Source: Flavobacteriales bacterium
Lineage (GTDB): Bacteria > Bacteroidota > Bacteroidia > Flavobacteriales_D > Crocinitomicaceae
DNA: 64,000 bases
Assembly: GCA_947475095.1 (NCBI GenBank)
Contig: CANJLG010000011.1
Location: 17,936 to 81,935, forward strand
Reading direction: 5' to 3'
Every line of letters starts with the position of its first letter. The stretch's first letter is position 1. Both the position numbers and the translations under genes were made by a program. The notes under the pieces are model-generated. The model did not search any database. It was not told the origin of the DNA and was given only the letters and a program-made list of their open reading frames with translations. Positions 15,598 through 24,501 of the stretch are shown one piece after another.

Positions 15598-17502
15598 TTA
15601 TCCTTCCTCAGATAAAACAATAATTTTATCTAAGTCTGTAAATTGAATATAATCATCTTTCTTAGGATTAATAACTACCCCATAAGCAGCATCTTGGTTG
15701 TGAATTAATGAGTTAATTCGATATCCAATAGCCGTATCACCTCTTCTTTTGGCACTTTCCATGAGTGTATAAAAGTTTACACTTTCTTCCGTTTTAATAT
15801 AATCATTTATTGGCTTTAGATAAATTTCACTTCCTTCAGATCGCATTAAATCTTCAAAAACTCTCATCAATTGTTTGTTTTCAGAAACTTGACTCATCAT
15901 TAAACTAATAAGTTTATCACTGACGATAAAATCATCGGCCTTTGTAACGTTAGCTAAGTCTCGGTTTTTAATATCGAGCATTTCAGAAACGATTTTTATT
16001 TCTTTGTTCAATGTTTCTGAAATGTGACGAAGGTGTAAAAGCGTAATCATCGTTGATGCATCTGCTTCTTGTATTTCCATCTCTTCGCGGTAACAAAGAA
16101 CTTGAATACTATTATAGTCTATTATATTTAAGTCTTTAATAACGCTATTGTCCGTTGTGTCTTTGTGGGTAAAATTTATGATTAAATTATTAAAGTCGTT
16201 TTTATAATTTGAAATTATCGATTCATCAATAGGGAAACTTGAAATGATATCTACGATTGAATTTTTTGCTACATAATCATTTAATTCACGCAGTAATAAT
16301 CCTCCTCTTGTATTCCATCCTAGCATTAGAATTTTTTCAGGGCTTGATTCAGAGTTATTTGAATGCTGAATAGCTGCCTCATTAATTAAAAAATCTTTTG
16401 TTGTTGATGGAATTAAGGAGTCATCATCTTCTGTTATAGCGATTACTTCGTCACCCGGCATCAAAACGTAATCCATAGGAGGATTAATTAATATAACCGA
16501 ATTTGCTTTATTGTTTATTCCAATTACAGCTGAATCATTAAAGGCGACAATAACTTCCGAATAGGGTTTGGCTATCAAGTTATCTATTTGAGAAAAATAA
16601 ATTTCAGCACCATCGAAGTCCATTAATTCCTGATAAACAATAGATAATCCACTTTGTCGGGAGGTTTGAATTATTATTTTGGCAATAATTTCATCTGATA
16701 AAATAATTTCTAGTTCATCACCTCCTATTAACTTACATATTTCAATATTTCTCTCATTATTTAATTCTGTTGTGATATGATATGGATCGATTCTTCTATT
16801 CGGACTTTTAGTAATAGCCAAGATTGTTTTAATGATTTGAGCATCTGATTTATTAAAGTCATCTGATAAAATAATGATGCTTTTTGAATCTTGAGGATTT
16901 ACTATTTCAAGATCTTGTAAATTATTTGGGCTACCATTTCTACAGACGATTTTTAGCTTTCCTAGATTTGGAAACGCTTCTTTTATTTCATCCTCCATTT
17001 CTACCTTATCTTTTTCCGCTAAAATTACTATTCGCGGTTTTTTCTTATTTTCATTTGCAATACTTAGCTCGGAAATAATTGTAAATATCTTAGTTGACCA
17101 ACCTAGAATTAAGGTATGATTTTTTTCAATAACGAAGCTTCTGCCTTGTCTTAATTGATCTAATTTAGCTTCAATGCCATTATTCAATACACCGATTAAG
17201 GTTGAGATTATGAATATTCCACCAATTGTTACTAGAAATGCTATTATTCGAAAGCTCCATCCGGAATCGCCGCCCATTGTCCCAGGGTCCAAGGTTCTCA
17301 TTAGGCTAAGCCAAGCACCTTCAATAAAATTCAATTCTTCTTCCCCCTCGGGTTTAATAGCCAGTAAGCTAATGACAGCTGCTGCAACGATGACAATTAA
17401 AAGAGAAGTAATACCAAGCAATGAAATCATTGCAAGGGTGCCCTTGCTCATCAAGTTATCAAATTTGTATCGTAATGTACTGAGTAAATTTCTTTTTTTC
17501 AT
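15598..17502 (-). CDS. CASTOR/POLLUX-like ion channel with tandem RCK-like NAD-binding domains
   Basis: 634 residues. Two hydrophobic segments (about 22-50 and 83-108) flank a pore-like loop WLSLMRTLDPGTMGGDSG. The cytosolic part repeats a Rossmann/RCK pattern twice: NHTLILGWSTKIFTIISEL (about 128 on) and KILMLGWNTRGGLLLREL (about 390 on), each followed by YFSQIDNLIAKPYSEVI- or IYLKPINDYIKTEESVNFY-type TrkA-C-like segments. This is the layout of bacterial homologues of plant CASTOR and POLLUX, cation channels of the nuclear envelope. Ion selectivity and ligand are unknown for the bacterial proteins. It is transcribed on the same strand as the SPFH module but separated from it by 176 nt. Confidence 0.82.
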   Translation of the reverse strand: MKKRNLLSTLRYKFDNLMSKGTLAMISLLGITSLLIVIVAAAVISLLAIKPEGEEELNFIEGAWLSLMRTLDPGTMGGDSGWSFRIIAFLVTIGGIFIISTLIGVLNNGIEAKLDQLRQGRSFVIEKNHTLILGWSTKIFTIISELSIANENKKKPRIVILAEKDKVEMEDEIKEAFPNLGKLKIVCRNGSPNNLQDLEIVNPQDSKSIIILSDDFNKSDAQIIKTILAITKSPNRRIDPYHITTELNNERNIEICKLIGGDELEIILSDEIIAKIIIQTSRQSGLSIVYQELMDFDGAEIYFSQIDNLIAKPYSEVIVAFNDSAVIGINNKANSVILINPPMDYVLMPGDEVIAITEDDDSLIPSTTKDFLINEAAIQHSNNSESSPEKILMLGWNTRGGLLLRELNDYVAKNSIVDIISSFPIDESIISNYKNDFNNLIINFTHKDTTDNSVIKDLNIIDYNSIQVLCYREEMEIQEADASTMITLLHLRHISETLNKEIKIVSEMLDIKNRDLANVTKADDFIVSDKLISLMMSQVSENKQLMRVFEDLMRSEGSEIYLKPINDYIKTEESVNFYTLMESAKRRGDTAIGYRINSLIHNQDAAYGVVINPKKDDYIQFTDLDKIIVLSEEG

Positions 17503-17678
17503 AATTAATTTGGTGTCGTTTGAGCTTAATAAGCCTTTTTGTTAGGTTCTATAAAACTAGGATTTAAATCGTTTTAGATTTTTGCATCAAGAGATTACAA
17601 AAGATTATTTTTTGAAATTAAATCTTTGATGTCATTTTAAAATAATATTACTATAGGTGGATTTCTGAGTACTAATAA

Positions 17679-18038
17679 TTACTGAGCTGCCTTATAAATG
17701 AAGTAGGTAATTAAGGTATATGTTAGAATTGAAATACCAGAAACAATGATCAATATCGGAATACTAGTAAGGAAGGTATTCATTAAAAAGATGAAAATAA
17801 ATCCAATAATAAAAGAAACAAAACTAAAGGTTTTTATTACCGTTCCTGTTCTTGGTAATGTAAAAGATACCCCAAAACAAAAAGATAAGGTTGTTAGTCC
17901 AAATAGAAAAGAAATTAATGTAATGGCAATTTTAAAGTCTTCTTTTCTCATAATGGAAAGATCAATTGCGTAATAACCATAGGCTATTAAACTACTGATT
18001 AGAAAGCAGATTAAAAAGGGAACGAGATTCAACTTCAT
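17679..18038 (-). CDS. Small four-helix membrane protein, last gene of the SPFH module
   Basis: 119 residues, almost entirely hydrophobic, with four predicted membrane segments (about 5-25, 35-60, 67-90 and 92-115) joined by short loops. No family motif was recognised. It begins 2 nt after the GYF_2 gene stop, so it is very likely in the same transcript. By position it is a membrane partner of the SPFH/GYF proteins, a guess from context only. Confidence 0.6.
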   Translation of the reverse strand: MKLNLVPFLICFLISSLIAYGYYAIDLSIMRKEDFKIAITLISFLFGLTTLSFCFGVSFTLPRTGTVIKTFSFVSFIIGFIFIFLMNTFLTSIPILIIVSGISILTYTLITYFIYKAAQ

Positions 18039-18040
18039 AG

Positions 18041-18391
18041 TTAAGTATTTTGAATGAATGGAGGTGGGGCTAATGCTATTAATTTTAATACTGACGCAAT
18101 ATTTTCAGCCATTAACCAATTTGTCATGCCCGTCTTCCAGAAATAGGTGTTTTTATCTATTTTTTTCTCAAAAAATAGCCTAATTACCTCAGATTCGGAA
18201 AATGGACCCGCTTGATTTCCATCTAATATTACATAGTAGAAATTCTGCGGGTTGTTCATTTGATTCATAGAACCCGGAATTTGCATCTTGTTAATTGACT
18301 CATTCATGGTGTTAACCATTTGTTGAGCAATTGAAACACTCATTCCGAATTCTATTAATCTATTAATAGAAAAAAAACTTTCTTCTTCCAT
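18041..18391 (-). CDS. GYF_2-domain protein
   Basis: 116 residues from ATG 18391, which is 11 nt after the stop of the membrane-protein gene. A longer in-frame start at 18430 would overlap that gene by 28 nt and is less likely. The C-terminal half (about 58-110) is a GYF_2 (DUF4339) domain: YYVILDGNQAGPFSESEVIRLF ... KNTYFWKTGMTNWLMAENI, with the diagnostic GPF and W-K-x-G-M-x-x-W pattern. The N-terminal half is helical (FFSINRLIEFGMSVSIAQQMV). GYF_2 domains are thought to bind proline-rich peptides; the SPFH protein of this operon carries both a GYF_2 domain and polyproline runs that could be a partner. Confidence 0.75.
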   Translation of the reverse strand: MEEESFFSINRLIEFGMSVSIAQQMVNTMNESINKMQIPGSMNQMNNPQNFYYVILDGNQAGPFSESEVIRLFFEKKIDKNTYFWKTGMTNWLMAENIASVLKLIALAPPPFIQNT

Positions 18392-18402
18392 GTTTATATT
18401 TT

Positions 18403-18708
18403 TTAGCCCATCATGCAATAAATCCACCAAATTGCATCAGCAATAGCAAGGTATGCCCAATATTTAGTGGTACCAGTTCTTAAACCTTTAACCATAAAGA
18501 TCAATGCAGCAAAACCAATATTGAAGGCAATAAGTGTAACATAAAGTTTATTGTCTGCACTTTCTAAGGCGCCAAAGTCTAATTTAAAAGCTGCTTTCAA
18601 TCCATCTTGTACAAATAAGGCAATTGGTAATATGTTTATGAAAATTAGTACAAAAAACATAATAACATTAATCACAAATTTACCTGCTGTTGGTTTATCG
18701 TTACTCAT
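18403..18708 (-). CDS. Small membrane protein of the SPFH module
   Basis: 101 residues with three hydrophobic segments (about 10-32, 52-70 and 78-98) and a short charged N-terminus (MSNDKPTAGK). No family recognised. It lies 86 nt after the SPFH gene and 11 nt before the GYF_2 gene on the minus strand, so it is probably co-transcribed. The context suggests it helps anchor the SPFH/GYF proteins to the membrane, but nothing in its sequence proves this. Confidence 0.6.
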   Translation of the reverse strand: MSNDKPTAGKFVINVIMFFVLIFINILPIALFVQDGLKAAFKLDFGALESADNKLYVTLIAFNIGFAALIFMVKGLRTGTTKYWAYLAIADAIWWIYCMMG

Positions 18709-18794
18709 AATAAAATAATTTAAATTAATTCCCTACTCTTTGGTTTTTCGGGTTCCACCTTTTTTAACGTTTTATATTGTTTTTTACACTCAGT

Positions 18795-20138
18795 TTAAAT
18801 TGTTGGCGGTGGTGGCGGTGGTGGTGGAACAGCACTAAATAAAGTTGCTAATTCTTGCACATTGCCTGCTATTTCCCACGCCGCCATTCCTGCTTTCCAA
18901 ACATGTGTGTTTTGGCCAAGTTGTCCATTTTGCACCATTTGTTGCAATTGTTGTAAATTAAAAGGGCCAGCAGTTTGACCATTTACTGAAACGCTATAAG
19001 CAATTGTTGGTGGAGGTGGGGGTGTGTTTTGTTGTTGGTTCATATTTTGTCCCATATTATTCATCATGCCTGCCATTTGATTTCCCATGGCTCCACCCAT
19101 CATCATTCCGGTCATCATTCCAGCTGGATTCATTCCGCCGCCTCCGCCACCTCCCATGTCTCCCATACTACCTAAACTGGCTGCCCCTGTTTTTAAAACA
19201 TCCGTCTGCTGGTTTAAGGCATGAGCACCCATGAAATTTGTCTCCGTTTGTAATTTTTGTCCTCTTTGGGCCTCTTCTCTTTGAATTCTGAGTGTCTCGC
19301 TCATATTTGCAGCATTAATAGCCTGCATATCTGCAAGATTTTGAATGCCAATATCGGTTTGAGCGCTCGTTGTTTTTGTAGTTTGCTCCGCAGTAACTTT
19401 TCTTAATTCAGCATATCCTTCACTTTCCTTATCAACTTCTATAGAGGCTAAATCAAACCCTTTTACATTAACTCCGAAATCAGCCTCAAGTCGTTCTTTA
19501 ATTTTTACAGCGATTAAGTCATTGATATCAAGTAATTTTCGTTCCATTTGCAAAACAGGCATGTTATTATCTGCGGGAGCATTGGTAATTACACCTTTTA
19601 CATACTTGGTTACAGCATCCTTGATTTGTTGATTAAAATCATCTAATTCGAAATTAATTAATCGGTTTAGTTTTATAAAGCTCTGATAATCAGTAATATT
19701 AAAGGTAATAGTACCACGAGCAGCGACTGGCACTGCGAAGTCTAAAAATCGCGGATCGAAAACATCAAAGAAAGGAATACCAAATCTAACTTGAATATTA
19801 CCGGATAAATTGATGAAATATATTTCTGCCTGAAATGGTGAAGCGCCACCAAATGCCAATCCAACAATACCCGATAAAACCGGAAAATTGGCAGTTTTAA
19901 TTGTTTGGTCGTAAGGTCCAGTAATATAGTCCTGCAACGAGCCGTCTTTTTGCTGGTAAACAAAAACGGCCATTTCTCCATCTTTAACACGCAAGCTGCT
20001 ACCATAGCGTATTGCATTTTCTTTTTTTGTTGAATTTGCTTCGCCAGATGGTCTCCATTTCCAAACAAGATATTCTTGCTCGTCACAACGGATTACATCC
20101 ATCATTCCACCTTCTGATTTTTTTCCGAATAGGCCCAT
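18795..20138 (-). CDS. SPFH-domain protein with C-terminal GYF_2 domain (YdjI-like)
   Basis: 447 residues. The N-terminal ~230 residues form an SPFH/band 7 domain of the YdjI 'virion core' type (VIRCDEQEYLVWKWRP near the start, SLRVKDGEMAVFVYQ, AARGTITFNITDYQSFI, FGVNVKGFDLASIEV). A charged coiled segment (~230-300) is followed by a Gly/Met-rich linker (about 318-365, with a GGGGGGG run), a polyproline run, a GYF_2 domain (about 378-430: AYSVSVNGQTAGPFNLQQL ... THVWKAGMAAWEIAGN) and a terminal octaproline. Bacillus YdjI belongs to a membrane-stress operon with PspA. The protein carries both GYF_2 and its likely ligand type (polyproline), suggesting self- or cross-assembly. No transmembrane helix is evident. 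Confidence 0.83.
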   Translation of the reverse strand: MGLFGKKSEGGMMDVIRCDEQEYLVWKWRPSGEANSTKKENAIRYGSSLRVKDGEMAVFVYQQKDGSLQDYITGPYDQTIKTANFPVLSGIVGLAFGGASPFQAEIYFINLSGNIQVRFGIPFFDVFDPRFLDFAVPVAARGTITFNITDYQSFIKLNRLINFELDDFNQQIKDAVTKYVKGVITNAPADNNMPVLQMERKLLDINDLIAVKIKERLEADFGVNVKGFDLASIEVDKESEGYAELRKVTAEQTTKTTSAQTDIGIQNLADMQAINAANMSETLRIQREEAQRGQKLQTETNFMGAHALNQQTDVLKTGAASLGSMGDMGGGGGGGMNPAGMMTGMMMGGAMGNQMAGMMNNMGQNMNQQQNTPPPPPTIAYSVSVNGQTAGPFNLQQLQQMVQNGQLGQNTHVWKAGMAAWEIAGNVQELATLFSAVPPPPPPPPTI

Positions 20139-20152
20139 ACTTTTATTGTCTT

Positions 20153-21733
20153 TTAATTAACTTTTATATTTATTTGATTCGCATAGTATGTAATTTCTTC
20201 CATTGCTTTTTTATCTTCTTTCAAACTAAATTTGGCTTTCATAACAATTTGTTCGGCCTTTGTAAACCAGGCTTTATAGATTTTTCCTTTACCTGTGCCC
20301 ATCATCATGAAATTGGGTTTGTTCTTGCATTCTGGCACTGCCATTGTCAAAAACTCAAGAATGTCTTCTTTAGAATTGGGAATTGGGAAGGATGAAATAA
20401 TACTTGCTTTCCGTGTTAATATAATTTCTTCAATATTTGTAGTAAGTGATTTCATTGCTCTTAAGTTAGCAGTGGGATCAGTAAATCTGCTAAAAACACT
20501 ACTACTTTGTATTGGTTGATTTTTCTCATTCGATTCTCTTTCTCTTTCTTCGGATTCAACCGCTATTAGCTGTTCATGAAGTTTTGTGACAGATGATACG
20601 GCACTAATGTTAGAAAAAGAATGCCCGCAATCAGCGCAAATTGCAGAGTATGATTGAACAATGGCGTTACAAGCAGGACATTTCCTAAGTTCACCCATTT
20701 TATTATTATTTACATTTTGTTGGGCTTGGGGAATAGGCTGTGCTGGAGGTGGGGGCGTGCTTGATTGAGGGATAACCGGTATTGTGTTAGCTTGGCTATT
20801 ATTTTTTTGTTGCTTTTCGAATAGTCGTGCACTCAGTACCATTTCGAATTCATCATGGTCAATTCCTGCTGCAGTTGCCTTTTTAAATAGAATTTCTCGT
20901 TCTTTTTCTGACAATTCTCCATCCATAAGAGCCATCTCAATAAATTTTTCTAATTGTTCGTCGTACATAGATTCAGAATTTGTAGTTTGGGATATATTAT
21001 TTTGTATTGAAGAACCAGTATCGCTATTGGAAGGTTCTTCTTTAGTAACTTGGGGTGTTATCACTTCAATTATTGGGGCATTCGCAGTACTTTCTGAAGA
21101 TTTGGGCTTCATTAAGTTTTGTTTTGTCTCATTAAACTCAAATTCTGTAATAACGTCATCTTCCTCTAATTCTTTGAGCATTCTTAAGGCATCAGTCATG
21201 ACCAAGGAACTATCTTGAGATAGCTTAAAAAGGAGCATTGATTTTTGGGACTTGAAATCTTTTTCCGTAATTATATCATCATCAGTTAATTCTGAAAGTT
21301 GGGTTAACTCTTTTTGCCATTTGCTTAAATTGGTTTTAGAATTAAGGTTTGAACCAACTGAATTTGATTGACTATTTTCAACAGTATTTGACTGGCTGTT
21401 TTCTGAAAAATTAGGGGATGTTATGCTATTAGCAGCTCTTTGTTTTTTATAATTTTCCTGCCCTATTTCAATTTGTTTTTTTATTGCTGTGACATCAGCA
21501 GCTGTAAAGCCGGAAGCCGTAATAATGTCCCAGCCAACGGAATAGATGATGATGGTTGAATATCCAATAAAAGGAGTTTTTAACTTTACAGAAGAGATCA
21601 AGTGAAAGGGGATCGTTTTTTCTTTTCCGCCAAAAAGACCTGGTATTTTTAGGGTTATACCTATTGGTTCAATAATAACTCTTGCTGGAAACAATTTATT
21701 ACCGTCTGATAATCTTGACGCTTCAAATTCCAT
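20153..21733 (-). CDS. Multidomain PH-SHOCT-TerB-like-zinc ribbon protein
   Basis: 526 residues from ATG 21733; a longer frame would need a TTG at 21763. Domains in order: a bacterial PH-like domain (about 1-92: LFPARVIIEPIGITLKIPGLFGGKEKTIPFHLISSV), two SHOCT-like motifs (about 137-168 and 181-208: LTQLSELTDDDIITEKDF, LKELEEDDVITEFEF), a TerB-like helical segment (about 257-306: EKFIEMALMDGELSEKEREI), a proline-rich linker, a four-cysteine zinc ribbon (C352, C355, C366, C369) and a C-terminal alpha/beta domain of ~100 residues I cannot name. Such parts recur in Ter/PspA-linked membrane surveillance proteins. It is the first gene of the operon, 14 nt before the SPFH gene, and divergent from dapF. 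Confidence 0.8.
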   Translation of the reverse strand: MEFEASRLSDGNKLFPARVIIEPIGITLKIPGLFGGKEKTIPFHLISSVKLKTPFIGYSTIIIYSVGWDIITASGFTAADVTAIKKQIEIGQENYKKQRAANSITSPNFSENSQSNTVENSQSNSVGSNLNSKTNLSKWQKELTQLSELTDDDIITEKDFKSQKSMLLFKLSQDSSLVMTDALRMLKELEEDDVITEFEFNETKQNLMKPKSSESTANAPIIEVITPQVTKEEPSNSDTGSSIQNNISQTTNSESMYDEQLEKFIEMALMDGELSEKEREILFKKATAAGIDHDEFEMVLSARLFEKQQKNNSQANTIPVIPQSSTPPPPAQPIPQAQQNVNNNKMGELRKCPACNAIVQSYSAICADCGHSFSNISAVSSVTKLHEQLIAVESEERERESNEKNQPIQSSSVFSRFTDPTANLRAMKSLTTNIEEIILTRKASIISSFPIPNSKEDILEFLTMAVPECKNKPNFMMMGTGKGKIYKAWFTKAEQIVMKAKFSLKEDKKAMEEITYYANQINIKVN

Positions 21734-21865
21734 TTTATTTAATTTTTTTATCAAATTTAACAATAATTCTTAAGTAATAAAAGTATTAATTATAACATTT
21801 CATCATTTTCTTGAGTTTGCCTACTCACGAATTATTAAATTTAAAGAATCAATAAATCATTTTCT

Positions 21866-21873
21866 TACTTTTG
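21866..21873 (+). promoter_or_regulatory. -7 promoter box of dapF, suggesting a leaderless transcript
   Basis: TACTTTTG is a perfect TAnnTTTG box ending 4 nt before ATG 21878. The expected transcription start coincides with the start codon. A -33 TTG is not evident. Confidence 0.45.
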
Positions 21874-21877
21874 CAAT

Positions 21878-22666
21878 ATGCTAATGAAAACGATTGAATT
21901 TGCTAAATATGAAGGGACAGGAAACGATTTTATTGTAATTGATAATTTGGATGGCCGGTATGATTATCTGTCTGCTAATGAAGTTAAAAAATTATGTAAT
22001 CGAAAGCTTGGTATAGGTGCTGATGGCTTAATTTTAATAAATCCATCGGATTCAAGTGATTTTTACATGGATTATTATAATTCAGATGGATCTAAAAGTT
22101 TTTGTGGTAATGGATCTCGTTGCGCTGTATTATTTACCCTAAGCCTTGGTGTTCATTCTGGAACTACTATTTTTAATGCAATCGATGGAGTCCACAAGGC
22201 GCATGTCCTAAACGATCTTATCTTTATTGAAATGAGTGATGTGAGCGGCATTGATCGGGTTTTAGGAGATTTTGTTTTAAATACGGGTTCGCCACACTAT
22301 GTTAAATTTTCTGAGGATTTATCAACTGAAAATGTCTTAAAGCATGGTCGTGAAATACGATACAGTGATTCTTTCTGTCAAGAGGGGATAAATGTAAATC
22401 TAGTTCACGTTTTATCATCAAATGAAATAAAAATCGCTACCTATGAACGAGGTGTCGAGGACGAAACGTATTCATGTGGAACTGGTGCAACCGCCTCTGC
22501 TATCACTCATGATTTTTGCTCAAATAATGTAGGGAATAACGTAAAAGTTTTTGTTAAAGGAGGTGAATTATCGGTGAGCTTTAAACGAGGCGAAAAGGGT
22601 GCTTATCAGAACATTGTCCTCTCTGGTCCTGCGAATTTGATTTTTAACGGGCAGGCCACTATCTGA
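21878..22666 (+). CDS. dapF: Diaminopimelate epimerase
   Basis: 262 residues. It converts LL- to meso-diaminopimelate for lysine and peptidoglycan synthesis. Both catalytic cysteines are present: C76 in SFCGNGSRC and C200 in YSCGTGATAS, and the family opening FAKYEGTGNDFIVIDN is intact. The first ATG (21878) is followed by a second in-frame ATG at 21884; the promoter box position favours the first as a leaderless start, but the second gives the more usual N-terminus. The gene appears to stand alone, divergent from the SPFH module and 237 nt before the GNAT gene. Confidence 0.95.
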   Translation: MLMKTIEFAKYEGTGNDFIVIDNLDGRYDYLSANEVKKLCNRKLGIGADGLILINPSDSSDFYMDYYNSDGSKSFCGNGSRCAVLFTLSLGVHSGTTIFNAIDGVHKAHVLNDLIFIEMSDVSGIDRVLGDFVLNTGSPHYVKFSEDLSTENVLKHGREIRYSDSFCQEGINVNLVHVLSSNEIKIATYERGVEDETYSCGTGATASAITHDFCSNNVGNNVKVFVKGGELSVSFKRGEKGAYQNIVLSGPANLIFNGQATI

Positions 22667-22903
22667 TTTTTTATCCTTCAAATTACATTGAAATAGTAAT
22701 TATATAGTTCATTCGAAACGGATTTATTATTGCCCATAAGGTCAAAAATTTATAGGTCTTTTCTTTTCTTCTGTTTCAGAAATTTCAATATTTTATTCTA
22801 AGTTTAAAACTATTCAAACTATATTTGGCTATCAAAAAAAAGGAAATATGTATTTTATTCTGTTGATAGAATGTATTTTTTCTAACTAAGCGTAACCTGC
22901 AAC

Positions 22904-23431
22904 ATGTTAAAAGGGAAAGATTTATTTTTAAGGGCAGTTGAAAGTTCAGATGCAACGTCGCTTTTTTTGTGGGAAAATGATGCGAATCATTGGCGAATTG
23001 CCAATACCGAAGTTCCTTTTTCTATGCATGCTATCCACAATCTTATTGAACAATATGCCTCAATTAGAACTTCTGGACAGTTACGCTTAATCATTTGCAT
23101 TCAAGAAACTAATCAGGCTATTGGTGCCATTGATCTATATGATGTTAATTTCAAACACGGATTTGCAACGGTCGGAATTTTAATTGCTGACAAGGAGCAT
23201 CGAATGTTAGGTTATGCAAAACAAGCATTGACATTATTAATCAATTATTCTGAAAATATTCTAGATTTAGCCAATTTGCAATGTTTTATCCATGCTGATA
23301 ATATACCTAGCATTAGCTTGTTTGAAGGCTTGGGTTTTGAAAAGGTAGGGATCAGAAAAAGTTGGTATCGATTTAAAGGTCAACGAATAGATGAAATATG
23401 TTATCAGTTATGTCTAATAAAAGAAAGTTAG
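22904..23431 (+). CDS. GNAT-family N-acetyltransferase (RimJ/RimL/SpeG-like)
   Basis: 175 residues. The GNAT fold shows LFLRAVESSDATSLFLWENDANHW at the N-terminus, IGAIDLYDVNFKHGFATVGILI for strands 4-5, the acetyl-CoA loop region EHRMLGYAKQAL, and IPSISLFEGLGFEKVGIRKSWYRFKGQRIDEICYQL typical of the RimJ/RimL/SpeG group. These acetylate ribosomal-protein N-termini, polyamines or antibiotics; the substrate here is not evident. It overlaps the mltG frame by 22-34 nt depending on the mltG start, so they are coupled. Confidence 0.82.
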   Translation: MLKGKDLFLRAVESSDATSLFLWENDANHWRIANTEVPFSMHAIHNLIEQYASIRTSGQLRLIICIQETNQAIGAIDLYDVNFKHGFATVGILIADKEHRMLGYAKQALTLLINYSENILDLANLQCFIHADNIPSISLFEGLGFEKVGIRKSWYRFKGQRIDEICYQLCLIKES

Positions 23432-24501
23432 TTGTTTTTGGCCTTGTTGCCCTTGTAGCAGGATTGGTTTTTTTATACCCGTATCTATTAGTCTATTTAT
23501 CTGGAAAGAAAACTTCGATTAATTCTCAGAGCAAGATTTTTTATGTGAAAGAAAAAACTACTTTAATTGGTTTGGCAAAAGAATTAAAAGACAATGGAAT
23601 TATTAATGATCAAGCTGCTTTTATATCTGTCGGAAATTATAAAGGAATGGGAACCTCAGAAATTCCATTAGGAAAGTATAGAATTCAAGCTTTCACTTCT
23701 TATCGAGCCCTGATAAATGGGTTCAAGCGCAATAAAAAAGGGAATGGAATTGCAGAAATAGAAGTTGAATTAAATTTTAATAATTGTTTGACAATTAGCG
23801 ATCTAGCAAAAAAAGCTTCGAAGCATTTACTTATTGATAGTACTAAATTGATTGCTTTACTATCAAACCCCCAAACGTTATCGAAATATGGGTTTACAGC
23901 AGAACAATTTCCTGCGATGTTTATTCCAAATACGTATAAGTTCTATTATGATACCGACGAAAAGCAATTTTTGGAACGCATGGCGCGGGAGTTTAATGAC
24001 TTTTGGACAGCAGAACGAAAGTTAAAAATGAAAAATATCGGTTTAAATTCCCCCAGTGAGGTGGTAACATTGGCAAGTATAGTCTACTGTGAGCAATCCA
24101 TTGTTTCGGAGGAGTGGCCAATAATTGCAGGCTTGTATTTAAATCGACTAAATAAGGGAATCCGGATGCAGTCAGATCCCACTTTTAAGTTTTGCTGGGG
24201 TGATCAATTAAAAGGTGTTCAACGTTTGTTGAATGTTCATAGAGATATTGATTGCGCCTATAATACTTACAAAATCGACGGCCTACCGCCGGGACCTATT
24301 TGCTTCCCCTCTAAAAAGGTGGTGGATGCTGTTTTAAATCGTTCAAAAGTGGATTTTATATACATGTGTGCAAAGCCAGATTATTCGCATTGTCACAACT
24401 TCGCGGTTGAAGGCGCTGAGCATATGAAAAATGCAAAGGATTTCCAACAATGGTTAGCAGAGGAAATTAAAAAAAAAGAAAGTAAAAAAAGTACGAAATG
24501 A
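23398..24501 (+). CDS. mltG: Endolytic murein transglycosylase MltG (YceG-like)
   Basis: 367 residues from ATG 23398; ATG 23410 (MSNKRKLVVFG...) is an equally good start and reduces the overlap with the GNAT gene. A single N-terminal transmembrane helix (about 12-32) anchors it facing the periplasm. The YceG domain contains SPSEVVTLASIVYCEQSIVSEEWPIIAGLYLNRL with the catalytic glutamate in YCEQS (E232 from 23398), QSDPTFKF and IDGLPPGPICFPS. MltG cleaves nascent glycan strands and sets their length. The final lysines are followed by an ATGA overlap with the aspartylglucosaminidase-like gene. Confidence 0.93.
   Translation: MLSVMSNKRKLVVFGLVALVAGLVFLYPYLLVYLSGKKTSINSQSKIFYVKEKTTLIGLAKELKDNGIINDQAAFISVGNYKGMGTSEIPLGKYRIQAFTSYRALINGFKRNKKGNGIAEIEVELNFNNCLTISDLAKKASKHLLIDSTKLIALLSNPQTLSKYGFTAEQFPAMFIPNTYKFYYDTDEKQFLERMAREFNDFWTAERKLKMKNIGLNSPSEVVTLASIVYCEQSIVSEEWPIIAGLYLNRLNKGIRMQSDPTFKFCWGDQLKGVQRLLNVHRDIDCAYNTYKIDGLPPGPICFPSKKVVDAVLNRSKVDFIYMCAKPDYSHCHNFAVEGAEHMKNAKDFQQWLAEEIKKKESKKSTK

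Noticed and set aside
18392..18430. Longer start for the GYF_2 gene
   Set aside because: It overlaps the upstream gene by 28 nt and adds 13 residues without domain support; ATG 18391 has normal spacing.
22667..22903. Search for tRNA or small gene in the 237-nt gap
   Set aside because: No cloverleaf, no coherent frame and no repeat were found; AT-rich spacer only.
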